A DNA stretch of 33,434 nt, from contig DDWD01000186.1 in the NCBI GenBank assembly GCA_002345825.1, forward strand, positions 1 through 33,434, written 5' to 3'. Under the pieces are notes generated by a model. It saw nothing but the letters and a program-made list of their open reading frames with translations. It made no database searches and had not been told where the DNA came from. The position numbers and the translations under genes were made by a program. This document shows, piece after piece, positions 26,575 to 33,434 of the stretch. This DNA is from Bacteroidales bacterium UBA2295. GTDB lineage: Bacteria > Bacteroidota > Bacteroidia > Bacteroidales > Tenuifilaceae. Position 1 is the stretch's first letter, and every line of letters begins with the position of its first letter.

Positions 26575-29500
26575 ATGAAAAAAATATTGGGATTGGATTT
26601 GGGAACTGCTTCAATAGGCTGGGCTCTGGTTAATGAAGCCGAATATGACAATGAAATAAATTCAATAATTAAAGCTGGAGTTAGAGTTAACCCTCTTTCC
26701 AGTGATGATCAATCAAATTTTGAAGAAGGGAAAAGCATAACGCTTAATGCCGAAAGAACTCTGAAAAGAAGTGCACGAAGAAACCTTCAACGATACAAAC
26801 TTCGACGTGATGAACTCATAAAAATTCTTGAAGAAGCTGGTATAATTGATTCAAATTTGCCTCTAACCGAAGAAGGAAATTTTAGCACATTTAAAACTTA
26901 CGAGAATAGAGCGCTTGCTGCAACTGAGCGAATTGATTTGTATGAATTTGCCAAAGTTCTTTTAATGATTAACAAGAAGAGAGGATACAAAAGCAGTAGG
27001 AAGGTTCAGAATCAGGATGAGGGACAACTTATTGATGGAATGGGTGTCGCAATAAAGCTTTATGAGGAAGGTATTACCCCAGGACACTTTGTTTATAGCA
27101 TACTTAAAGCCGGAAAAAAAATAATTCCAGATTTTTACAGATCCGATCTAAGAGATGAATTTGAAAGAATTTGGAATTTCCAGGCTGAATACTATCCAGA
27201 TATCCTTACTGAAGAATTTAAAGAGTTGGTTTTTGGAAAGAGCTTAAAAGAAACATCATTTCATTTTCGCGAAAAGTTTGGACTATATACAGCTGATAAT
27301 AAAGGGAAAGATAAACGGTTGCAGAAATATAGATGGAGGTGTGAATGCGTTGAACAGCAGATGCCTATTGATGTGGTAGCAGCAGTTTTTTGTGATGTGA
27401 ACTCAAACATTAATGCTTCAAGTGGATATTTGGGTGCAATTAGTGATAGAAGTAAGGAACTATACTTCAATAAGCAAACAATTGGACAGTACCTGTGGGG
27501 GCAGATTCAAAACAACTCCCATATGCGACTAAAAGGGCAAGTTTTCTATAGGCAGGATTATCTTGATGAGTTTGAGGTAATCTGGGAGCAGCAAGCTAAG
27601 CACCATCCAAAACTTACTAACGAACTTAAATCAGTAGTTCGAGATGTCGTAATATTCTATCAACGTCGTTTAAAGTCACAGAAGGCACTATTAAGTTTTT
27701 GTGAGTTTGAAAGCAAAGAGGTAGTGCTTTCTGCTGATGGGAAAATGAAGAAAATAACCTTTGGAGCAAGGGTTTGCCCAAAATCATCACCAATTTTCCA
27801 AGTTTTTAAAATATGGAGTATTCTTAACAATATTGAGGTAAAAGATTTAGAAAGTAAAACAAGGTTTAAATTAGAAATTGAACAAAAGCAACTACTGTTT
27901 GATGAGCTGAACTACCTCCCCAAGTTATCTGCTAAAGATGCATTAAAACTACTCTTTGATAAGCACTCAAGTAGTTTTGAACTTAATTACAAAGATTTGG
28001 AGGGCAACAGAACCAATGCTGCAATTCTTGAAAAACTTTATGAGATTGTAAATCTCTCAGGACACGAAATTACAGGCTATTCTAAGCTTAATAGTGCCAA
28101 CAAAGTTGTTGCTATAATGGAAATCCTTAGCTCGTTGGGGGTAAATAGTAATATCTTAGATTTTAACCCTCTGCTGGAAGGTGAAGACTTTCAAAAGCAG
28201 CCATTATATTTATTGTGGCATTTACTGTATTCGTACGAGGGGGATAATTCTAAAACTGGTAATGATAGTTTACTTCAAGCGCTTAAAGACAAGTATGGTT
28301 TTAGTTCGGATTTTGCCGTACTTCTCTCAAACATAAGTTTTAGCGATGATTATTCCGACCTAAGTTCAAAGGCAATTCGAAAAATATTACCTCATCTAAT
28401 GGATGGTTTAACTTACGATAAAGCCTGTTTATATGCTGGTTACAACCATTCAAAATCATTAACTGCCGATGAGAGTAAAAATCGGACTTTAGAGCCAATG
28501 CTCGAGTTGCTGCCTAAAAACAGCTTGCGGAATCCAGTAGTAGAAAAAATCCTTAATCAGATGGTAAATTTGATTAATGGTGTTGTTAACGAGTATGGTA
28601 AACCCGATGAAATTCGTATTGAACTAGCACGAGAACTTAAAAAGAGCGCCGATGAGAGGAAAAGAATGACAGAAGCAATCAATAAATCTAAGAGTGAGCA
28701 TGAGGAGTATCGAGAAATTCTGACTAAGGAATTTGGACTTAGATATGTGAGCAGAAACGATCTAATTCGTTATAAACTATACAAAGAGTTAGAATTTAAT
28801 GGCTACAAAACACTTTACACAAATACCTACATTTCGCAAGACAAGCTTTTCTCTAAAGAGTTTGATATTGAGCATATAATTCCCCAAGCAAGGTTGTTTG
28901 ATGATTCGTTTTCAAATAAAACCCTCGAGGTTCGCTCAGCAAATATAGAGAAAGGCGATGCTACTGCCTACGATTATGTTTATAACAAATATGGAGAAGA
29001 GGGATTAGTGCGGTATAAAAGTGTAATAGACGATCTTTATCGAAAGGACAAAATCTCTAGAACTAAAAGAACAAAGTTGTTAATGACAGGCGATGAGATT
29101 CCTAACGATTTTATAGAAAGGGATCTTAGGGATTCGCAGTATATTGCAAAGAAAGCAAAGCAAATGCTTGAGAAGGTTTTCAGAACAGTAACAACTACAA
29201 CTGGAAGCATTACAGATAAACTTCGAGAGGATTGGCAGCTCATAAATGTGATGCAGGAGTTAAACTGGGAGAGATACAATGTACTTGGCCTAACCTACTA
29301 CGAGGCCAACAACGAGGGCAAACCATTACCAAGAATAAGTGGCTGGAGTAAGCGAGACGATCACAGGCATCACACAATGGATGCAATTACTGTTGCATTC
29401 ACTAAACGAAGTCACATACAGTATCTTAATAATATGAATGCCCGGAGCGATCGTTCTAGCAGTATTTATGGTATTGAGAAGAAGGAACTTTTTAGGGACG

Positions 29501-30723
29501 ATAAAGGTAAGCTACGTTTTAAACCACCTATGCCCCTAGAAACATTAAGGGCCGAAGTGAAAAGACACCTTGAGCATACATTGGTATCCATTAAAGCCAA
29601 AAACAAGGTAGTTACAACCAATGTTAACAAAACCAAAAAAAGAAAAGGACATAATACCCAAATAGCTCTTACCCCTAGAGGACAATTGCATTTGGAAACA
29701 GTTTACGGCAAAATTAATAGGTACAAAACTACGAAAGTAAAAGTTGGTGGTAGTTTCAATTACGAAACAATACAGGGAGTTGCTAATAAAAAGCATAGGG
29801 AGGCTTTGTTGAAAAGGTTATCCGATTTTGACAACGACACTAAGAAGGCCTTTACAGGGAAGAATAGCCCTGAGAAAAACCCAATTTATATTGATGAGCA
29901 CCATTCGGCACAATTACCAAGCAGAGTGAAAATGGTTGAATTTGAAAATGTTTACACCATACGCAAGGAGGTTTCACCCGATCTTAATATTGACAAAGTT
30001 ATTGATGTGAAAGTGAAGGATAGGCTTAAAGAAAGGCTCTCTGAGTATGGAGGTGATTCTAAAAAAGCATTTACCAACTTAGATGAAAACCCCATTTGGC
30101 TGAATGAGAGCAAAGGAATAAAAATAAAAAGGGTTACCATTAGTGGTATTAGTAATGCCGAAGCCTTGCATGAGAAACGTAACAAGTATGGAGAATTGGT
30201 CCTCGACGAGAATGGATATCCTATTCCCGTGGATTTTGTGAATACAGGGAATAATCATCATGTTGCAATTTATGCCGATTCAAAAGGCGATTGGCATGAA
30301 AAGGTTGTATCGCTATACGAAGCGGTTGTAAGAGCAAATCAAGGTTTACCAGCAGTTGATAAACTTTACAATAGCCACGAGGGTTGGAGTTTTCAATTTA
30401 GCATGAAGCAGAATGAGTACTTTATTTTTCCCAATGAGAGCCAAGGCTTTTATCCAAAAGAGATTGATCTCTTAAATCAAGATAACTATTCTACAATTAG
30501 CCCAAACCTTTTTCGGGTTCAAAAATTTACGAATAAAGACTATTTTTTTAGACACCATTTGGAAACTACTGTACAAAGGCGCGATAGCAAGGGTAAGCCT
30601 ATTGACGAAAAACCATTGAAAGGTGTTATAAGCAAAAGGATAAATTCTTTAAGTGCACTAAGGGGTGTAGTTAAGGTGCGTATTAACCATCTTGGAATTA
30701 TTGTTCAGGTTGGTGAGTACTAG
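26575..30723 (+). CDS. cas9: Type II-C CRISPR-associated endonuclease Cas9
   Basis: The RNA-guided double-strand DNA nuclease of the locus, 1,382 residues, within the size range of Bacteroidota Cas9. RuvC-I is GLDLGTASIGWAL with Asp8. The bridge helix is RSARRNLQRYKLRRDELIKI. RuvC-II is DEIRIELARELKKS with Glu683. The HNH domain has FDIEHIIPQARLFDD with catalytic His767, then FSNKTLEV (Asn781) and RSANIEKGD (Asn790). RuvC-III is HHTMDAITVAF with His933 and Asp936. All expected catalytic residues are present, so it should cut both strands. The C-terminal 400 residues hold the PAM-interacting region; the PAM cannot be predicted. No csn2 or cas4 is present, which with the tracrRNA position supports subtype II-C. 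Confidence 0.97.
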   Translation: MKKILGLDLGTASIGWALVNEAEYDNEINSIIKAGVRVNPLSSDDQSNFEEGKSITLNAERTLKRSARRNLQRYKLRRDELIKILEEAGIIDSNLPLTEEGNFSTFKTYENRALAATERIDLYEFAKVLLMINKKRGYKSSRKVQNQDEGQLIDGMGVAIKLYEEGITPGHFVYSILKAGKKIIPDFYRSDLRDEFERIWNFQAEYYPDILTEEFKELVFGKSLKETSFHFREKFGLYTADNKGKDKRLQKYRWRCECVEQQMPIDVVAAVFCDVNSNINASSGYLGAISDRSKELYFNKQTIGQYLWGQIQNNSHMRLKGQVFYRQDYLDEFEVIWEQQAKHHPKLTNELKSVVRDVVIFYQRRLKSQKALLSFCEFESKEVVLSADGKMKKITFGARVCPKSSPIFQVFKIWSILNNIEVKDLESKTRFKLEIEQKQLLFDELNYLPKLSAKDALKLLFDKHSSSFELNYKDLEGNRTNAAILEKLYEIVNLSGHEITGYSKLNSANKVVAIMEILSSLGVNSNILDFNPLLEGEDFQKQPLYLLWHLLYSYEGDNSKTGNDSLLQALKDKYGFSSDFAVLLSNISFSDDYSDLSSKAIRKILPHLMDGLTYDKACLYAGYNHSKSLTADESKNRTLEPMLELLPKNSLRNPVVEKILNQMVNLINGVVNEYGKPDEIRIELARELKKSADERKRMTEAINKSKSEHEEYREILTKEFGLRYVSRNDLIRYKLYKELEFNGYKTLYTNTYISQDKLFSKEFDIEHIIPQARLFDDSFSNKTLEVRSANIEKGDATAYDYVYNKYGEEGLVRYKSVIDDLYRKDKISRTKRTKLLMTGDEIPNDFIERDLRDSQYIAKKAKQMLEKVFRTVTTTTGSITDKLREDWQLINVMQELNWERYNVLGLTYYEANNEGKPLPRISGWSKRDDHRHHTMDAITVAFTKRSHIQYLNNMNARSDRSSSIYGIEKKELFRDDKGKLRFKPPMPLETLRAEVKRHLEHTLVSIKAKNKVVTTNVNKTKKRKGHNTQIALTPRGQLHLETVYGKINRYKTTKVKVGGSFNYETIQGVANKKHREALLKRLSDFDNDTKKAFTGKNSPEKNPIYIDEHHSAQLPSRVKMVEFENVYTIRKEVSPDLNIDKVIDVKVKDRLKERLSEYGGDSKKAFTNLDENPIWLNESKGIKIKRVTISGISNAEALHEKRNKYGELVLDENGYPIPVDFVNTGNNHHVAIYADSKGDWHEKVVSLYEAVVRANQGLPAVDKLYNSHEGWSFQFSMKQNEYFIFPNESQGFYPKEIDLLNQDNYSTISPNLFRVQKFTNKDYFFRHHLETTVQRRDSKGKPIDEKPLKGVISKRINSLSALRGVVKVRINHLGIIVQVGEY

Positions 30724-30733
30724 TTTTATTGAT

Positions 30734-30782
30734 TCCGGGCGCGACTTATACTTCGACAGGCTCTGTAATCGTCGCAGTCGGA
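30734..30782 (-). repeat. REP-A palindromic element, copy 1 (inverted)
   Basis: A 49-base element whose complement matches copy 2 at 44 of 47 aligned positions. Its ends, TCCGGGCGCGAC and GTCGCAGTCGGA, are imperfectly self-complementary, and its core contains ACTTCGACAGGCTCTGTAAT. It starts 10 bases after the cas9 stop codon. Confidence 0.85.
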
Positions 30783-30816
30783 GGAATATGCAAGGTATAA
30801 GTTTTAAAATTAAAAT

Positions 30817-31014
30817 ATGGAAGAAATCAACGGATTTTTCGACGACGATGGGAATAAGGATAACCCTAACCTATTGCCAAAACCTCAACTTTGCCTATCG
30901 TGCAAAAGCAATGAGGATGAGGGCTGGGAGGAGAACCTGCTTTGCCAAATGAATCGATGGGATCAACGCAATAGTCTGGATTTTAAGTGTTGTTCTTATC
31001 AACTTGCGAGATAG
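30817..31014 (+). CDS. Small cysteine-rich conserved protein
   Basis: A 65-residue protein, MEEINGFFDDDGNKDNPNLL at the start, then KPQLCLSCKSNEDEGWEE, and CQMNRWDQR followed by FKCCSY. The spacing of the CxxC pair and later cysteines suggests a small metal-binding fold. I recall similar short proteins as common in Bacteroidota, but know no function. The acidic start, the cysteine pattern and its independence from the cas9 and RAYT frames argue for a real gene. It sits inside the segment that separates cas9 from cas1, between REP-A copy 1 and a REP-B palindrome. It is not a known cas gene; it may be a passenger. Confidence 0.75.
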   Translation: MEEINGFFDDDGNKDNPNLLPKPQLCLSCKSNEDEGWEENLLCQMNRWDQRNSLDFKCCSYQLAR

Positions 31015-31023
31015 GTTTATTAA

Positions 31024-31071
31024 TACTGATGGGGTGAATCCTTGCTGCAGCACATATTCACCCCGTCAGTA
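31024..31071. repeat. REP-B palindromic element, copy 2
   Basis: Arms TACTGATGGGGTGAAT (31024-31039) and ATTCACCCCGTCAGTA (31056-31071) match at 15 of 16 positions around a 16-base centre with CTTGCTGCAGCA. It shares the GGGGTGA arm and TTGCT centre with the copy at 14454. It lies just before the RAYT start codon. Confidence 0.7.
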
Positions 31072-31089
31072 AGAACTAAAGCACAAGCT

Positions 31090-31791
31090 ATGATTTTTGA
31101 ACAAGGCCACCTATACCATATATTTAATCAGGGCAATAACCGCCAGCGCATCTTCTTTAGCAGGGAGAACTATCTGTTCTTTTTGGATAAGGTGAAAAAA
31201 CACGTTTTGCCCTACGCCGATATACTGGCCTGGTGCCTAATGCCTAACCATTTTCATTTTATGGTCTATATTAACCACTTGGATTTGCCTTTGGTTGATC
31301 GTAGCCTAAAGGCCCATAGCTCGAGTGCGACTTCAAGTCCCGCCTGGACTAATACCAGCAGTAAATCGCATTTGCCTCAGGTTACTCAAGGCTTGACTTC
31401 AAGTCAAACCTTGAGTAGTGAAAAGAAGCAACCATTAAACTACTCAATTGGCGTTATGCTCCGTTCGTATACTCGAGCCATTAATTTACAGGAGAACCGC
31501 AGTGGAACACTCTTCCGTCAACAAACAAAAGCCAACTGTTTAACACGAGTCGACAAGATATCCAAAGTATGGTATCAGTCGCAGGGTGTAACCCAAATAA
31601 ATATCGATTATCCCGACCATCAATACCCAAATATCTGCTTCAACTATATCAACCTAAACCCTGTGAAAGATAAGCTGGTTAAGCGCTGCGAGGACTGGGA
31701 GTTCTCCTCGTATCCCGATATTATAGGGCTTCGCAAGGGCAAATTGATAAGCAGGGAGAGGATTGCAGCGTTTGGGCTGAAACTAATTTAG
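31090..31791 (+). CDS. REP-associated tyrosine transposase (RAYT, Y1_Tnp family)
   Basis: A single-strand DNA transposase-like protein of 233 residues from the ATG at 31090; an upstream in-frame start at 31042 would read through the REP-B palindrome and is unlikely. It opens MIFEQGHLYHIFNQGNNRQR. The HUH metal motif is MPNHFHFMVY (His54, His56) and the catalytic Tyr127 is in LRSYTRAINLQENRSGTLF, with RQQTKANCL after it; the C-terminal block is CFNYINLNPVKDKL. All family landmarks are intact. Residues about 72-118 form a Ser/Thr-rich insertion not usual for the family, which contains two 33-base palindromes in the DNA. RAYTs process REP palindromes, which flank this gene. Confidence 0.93.
   Translation: MIFEQGHLYHIFNQGNNRQRIFFSRENYLFFLDKVKKHVLPYADILAWCLMPNHFHFMVYINHLDLPLVDRSLKAHSSSATSSPAWTNTSSKSHLPQVTQGLTSSQTLSSEKKQPLNYSIGVMLRSYTRAINLQENRSGTLFRQQTKANCLTRVDKISKVWYQSQGVTQINIDYPDHQYPNICFNYINLNPVKDKLVKRCEDWEFSSYPDIIGLRKGKLISRERIAAFGLKLI
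31318..31350. repeat. 33-bp palindrome inside the RAYT coding sequence, copy 1
   Basis: Runs from AGCTCGAGTGCGACTT through a central C to AAGTCCCGCCTGGACT, with 10 Watson-Crick and 3 G-T pairs of 16. It is exactly 11 codons, in frame (residues 77-87, SSSATSSPAWT). Its right arm matches the end of REP-A copy 3 at 14 of 16 positions. Confidence 0.8.
31384..31416. repeat. 33-bp palindrome inside the RAYT coding sequence, copy 2
   Basis: Arms ACTCAAGGCTTGACTT and AAGTCAAACCTTGAGT pair with a single mismatch around one base. It is exactly 11 codons in the same phase (residues 99-109, TQGLTSSQTLS). It has the same centre, GACTTCAAGTC, as copy 1 but different outer arms. Confidence 0.85.
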
Positions 31792-31794
31792 TGT

Positions 31795-31843
31795 AGTCGG
31801 AGTGCGACGATTACTGAGCCTGTCGAAGTATAAGTCGCGCCCC
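31795..31843 (+). repeat. REP-A palindromic element, copy 2
   Basis: Begins AGTCGGAGTGCGACGATTAC, 3 bases after the RAYT stop codon, and ends AAGTATAAGTCGCGCCCC. It matches copy 3 after cas2 at 45 of 49 positions and is inverted relative to copy 1 after cas9. It fills most of the short gap before cas1. Confidence 0.9.
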
Positions 31844-31870
31844 ATCTTTATATCCCAAACCCCTTTACCT

Positions 31871-32803
31871 ATGATAAAACGTACCCTTTATTTCGGCAAC
31901 CCAGCTTACCTCAGTATGAAGGATAGGCAGCTGGTGGTGCATAAGGAAGTAACAAGTCCGGGCGAGACTTTGAGTCGCACTCGGACTGATATTTCTACCA
32001 TTCCCATCGAGGATATAGGCGTAGTTCTACTCGATAACTCGCAAATTACCCTAACTCACCCGTTGCTAAATGCATTGTTAGAAAATAACACCGCTGTTAT
32101 TACCTGTAACCAGAGGCATATGCCATCGGGTATGCTGTTGCCACTGGAGGGCAATACGCTGCAAAGCGAGAGGTATGCAAGCCAAATAAATGCCAGTGTA
32201 CCTCTTAAAAAGCAGCTATGGCAGCAAACCGTGCAAGCCAAAATAGCCAATCAGGCAGCTGTGCTTAGGGAACAAGGTGTTGATATTGAGCCTATGCGCT
32301 ATTTTCAGCGAAGCGTTCGTAGTGGCGATCCCGATAACTACGAGGGGCGTGCGGCTGCATACTACTGGAAAAACTTGTTTGACGGGGTAGTGGATGGCGA
32401 GTTTACCCGCGGACGATTTGAGGACGACCCCAACAACCTCTTAAACTATGGTTATGCTGTGCTAAGGGCAGTTATTGCTCGAAGTCTGGTGGGTTCTGGA
32501 CTTTTGCCCACGCTGGGTATTCATCACAGGAACAAGTACAATGCATTTTGCCTGGCCGATGATATTATGGAGCCTTATCGCCCTTATGTTGATAGGTTGG
32601 TATTATCAATTCTTAATGATTTTGATGATGTGAGCACGCTAACCACTGAGCTAAAGGCAAGGTTACTGGTAATTCCTGCGCTAGATGTTGAAATAGATGG
32701 CAAAAGCAGCCCGCTTATGGTGGCCTCTCAGCGAACAACAGCATCGCTAAACGAGTGCTTCGAGGGTGTTAGCCGTAAGTTGCTTTATCCAGTTATTCTA
32801 TAA
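31871..32803 (+). CDS. cas1: CRISPR-associated integrase Cas1 (type II-C) with an 11-codon palindromic insertion
   Basis: The integrase that, with Cas2, inserts new spacers; 310 residues. The ATG at 31871 gives the family start MIKRTLYFGNPAYLSMKDRQ; an open frame continues back to a GTG at 31802 but would code through REP-A copy 2 and is rejected. The N-terminal beta domain includes TIPIEDIGVVLLDNSQITLT. The helical domain carries the metal ligands Glu158 (YEGRAAAYYW), His219 (GIHHRNKYNAF) and Glu234 (DDIMEPYRPYVD), all present. Residues 29-39 (SPGETLSRTRT) are encoded by a 33-base palindrome that falls in the loop between the first strands, where family members vary. The fold should tolerate it, so the enzyme is probably active. 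Confidence 0.96.
   Translation: MIKRTLYFGNPAYLSMKDRQLVVHKEVTSPGETLSRTRTDISTIPIEDIGVVLLDNSQITLTHPLLNALLENNTAVITCNQRHMPSGMLLPLEGNTLQSERYASQINASVPLKKQLWQQTVQAKIANQAAVLREQGVDIEPMRYFQRSVRSGDPDNYEGRAAAYYWKNLFDGVVDGEFTRGRFEDDPNNLLNYGYAVLRAVIARSLVGSGLLPTLGIHHRNKYNAFCLADDIMEPYRPYVDRLVLSILNDFDDVSTLTTELKARLLVIPALDVEIDGKSSPLMVASQRTTASLNECFEGVSRKLLYPVIL
31955..31987. repeat. 33-bp palindrome inside cas1, related to REP-A
   Basis: Arms AGTCCGGGCGAGACTT and GAGTCGCACTCGGACT. The left arm matches the end of inverted REP-A copy 3 at 15 of 16 positions, and GTCGCACTCGGACT matches its other end with one difference, so it looks like REP-A with the middle removed. It is codon-aligned, residues 29-39. Confidence 0.88.
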
Positions 32804-32805
32804 CT

Positions 32806-32850
32806 ACTTAAGGGTTGACTGTATGCTGAGCGAATAGTTAACCTTTGAGT
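32806..32850. repeat. REP-B palindromic element, copy 3
   Basis: Arms ACTTAAGGGTTGACT (32806-32820) and AGTTAACCTTTGAGT (32836-32850) match at 12 of 15 positions. The centre, TATGCTGAGCGAATAGT, is nearly the same as at 14454-14506. It lies in the 83-base cas1-cas2 gap. Confidence 0.7.
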
Positions 32851-32886
32851 TAAAAAAGTATACTCTGAGTAATATCCAATAAAGCT

Positions 32887-33228
32887 ATGTCCACAACCAA
32901 CCGATTAAATCAGTATAGAGTTATGTGGGTACTTGTATTTTTCGATCTTCCCACCGAAACCAAGAAGGATAGGAAGATTTATGCACAGTTTCGAAAACAG
33001 ATTTTAAAGGATGGTTTCACCATGTTTCAGTTCTCAATATACACCCGTTGCTGCCCTAGCCGCGAGAATGCCGAGGTGCATATAAAACGGGTAAAATCGT
33101 TATTGCCACCTAGAGGCGATATTGGCATATTGTGCATTACCGATAAGCAATTTGGCAGCATGGAGCTATTTAGGTCAACCAAACCCATAAAAGCTAGCCC
33201 CGATCCTCAACAGTTGCAGCTGTTTTAG
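32887..33228 (+). CDS. cas2: CRISPR-associated protein Cas2
   Basis: A 113-residue ferredoxin-fold protein that forms the structural core of the Cas1-Cas2 spacer-integration complex. The first strand is YRVMWVLVFFDLPTETKKDR with the conserved Asp after the strand, followed by FRKQILKDGFTMFQFSIYTR and the later strand GDIGILCITDKQFGSMELF. Its length is normal for type II-C. It follows cas1 by 83 bases, a gap filled by a REP-B palindrome. The tail after about residue 100 is polar and unstructured. Confidence 0.96.
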   Translation: MSTTNRLNQYRVMWVLVFFDLPTETKKDRKIYAQFRKQILKDGFTMFQFSIYTRCCPSRENAEVHIKRVKSLLPPRGDIGILCITDKQFGSMELFRSTKPIKASPDPQQLQLF

Positions 33229-33237
33229 GTTTGCAAT

Positions 33238-33294
33238 CTAGTCCGAGTGCTACGATTACTGAGCCTCTCGAAGTATAAGTCGCGCCCGGACTAG
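33238..33294 (+). repeat. REP-A palindromic element, copy 3 (longest)
   Basis: A 57-base element with perfect 8-base ends CTAGTCCG and CGGACTAG, the most complete copy seen. It lies 9 bases after the cas2 stop codon, between cas2 and the presumed CRISPR array. Confidence 0.9.
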
Positions 33295-33302
33295 TTAGCT
33301 GT

Positions 33303-33340
33303 AAAAACAAAAATCCCCCCAAAATCAATTGGAGGGATTT
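33303..33340 (-). terminator. Minus-strand terminator between cas2 and the right edge
   Basis: On the minus strand AAATCCCTCC pairs with GGGGGGATTT and is followed by TTGTTTTTAC, so it would stop transcripts arriving from the right, from the side where the array is expected. Confidence 0.6.
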
Positions 33341-33434
33341 ACTATTGAACACATTTTTTATTTCTAAAATTTGACTTAACGAATTGTGATACAATTTTTT
33401 GACCTATGGTATGTTGTGTTCAATAAGTCAAAGA
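33341..33434. other. AT-rich array-adjacent region, possible leader or array end
   Basis: No gene. It holds inverted repeats ATTGAACACA (33344-33353) / TGTGTTCAAT (33415-33424) and TTTGACTTA (33370-33378) / TAAGTCAAA (33424-33432). No sequence repeats directly with spacers inside the window, so no array can be called here. Confidence 0.4.

Larger units (their letters stand above)
30734..31843. mobile_element. Candidate RAYT/REP cassette between cas9 and cas1
   Basis: The segment is bounded by two REP-A copies in opposite orientation (30734-30782 and 31795-31843) and contains a small conserved gene, a REP-B palindrome and the RAYT gene. In most II-C loci cas9, cas1 and cas2 are close together, so this looks inserted. 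No target-site duplication was found, and RAYTs are not known to move as ordinary insertion sequences, so the boundaries are inferred. Confidence 0.45.

Noticed and set aside
31042..31089. Upstream start for the RAYT gene
   Set aside because: The extra residues are encoded by the REP-B palindrome and are not part of the usual RAYT N-terminus; the ATG at 31090 begins the family pattern.
31802..31870. Longer cas1 frame starting at GTG 31802
   Set aside because: It would translate REP-A copy 2, and the protein from 31871 already begins with the family N-terminus MIKRTLYFGNPAY.
33381..33434. Possible first CRISPR repeat starting near ATTGTGA or GTTGTGT
   Set aside because: Only the first 7 or so bases resemble the stretch that pairs with the tracrRNA anti-repeat, and no second copy is within the window, so an array cannot be called.

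Overview
The window reads as a chromosomal segment of a Bacteroidota bacterium, most likely a Bacteroidales relative. The evidence is a SusC/SusD pair with surface lipoproteins, a C10 peptidase ending in a type IX secretion (Por) sorting domain, phylum-style promoters (TTTG, about 19 bases, TAnnTTTG), short lipoboxes in many exported proteins, and a Bacteroidota-type II-C Cas9 with a matching tracrRNA. No rRNA or tRNA gene was recognised.

Layout. 1-2.7 kb: a DUF4197 lipoprotein, a low-complexity repeat tract, and a fused formiminotransferase-cyclodeaminase (ftcD). 2.8-10 kb: a four-gene outer-membrane uptake operon (SusC, SusD, Calx-beta lipoprotein, Ig-like lipoprotein) with a plausible promoter and a clear terminator. 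10.1-14.4 kb: C10 peptidase, a secreted unknown, MsrA and a TPR lipoprotein, all on +. 14.6-18.2 kb, minus strand: a compact SPFH / ribbon-helix-helix / CPBP protease / zinc-ribbon operon, a small unknown gene and an ECF sigma factor. The ribbon-helix-helix gene (58 codons, 15770-15946) is easily missed. 18.5-26 kb: uvrA, then an outer-membrane protein translationally coupled to a large repetitive lipoprotein, then a TonB-C-domain protein.

26-33.4 kb: a type II-C CRISPR-Cas locus. A tracrRNA lies on the minus strand just upstream of cas9, followed by cas9 (all catalytic residues present), cas1 and cas2. The array is not inside the window and probably starts just beyond the right edge. Between cas9 and cas1 sits an intruding segment with a small cysteine-rich protein gene and a REP-associated tyrosine transposase (RAYT), bracketed by inverted copies of a roughly 49-bp palindromic repeat (REP-A). 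A third REP-A copy follows cas2.

The most unusual signal is a set of three 33-bp palindromes inside protein-coding sequence: two in the RAYT gene and one in cas1. All are exactly 11 codons long and all are read in the same codon phase. The cas1 copy, and more loosely the first RAYT copy, look like REP-A with its central part removed. It appears that a RAYT-linked repeat has invaded the CRISPR operon and has a form that can be tolerated inside genes. A second palindrome family (REP-B) occurs at 14.5, 31.0 and 32.8 kb.
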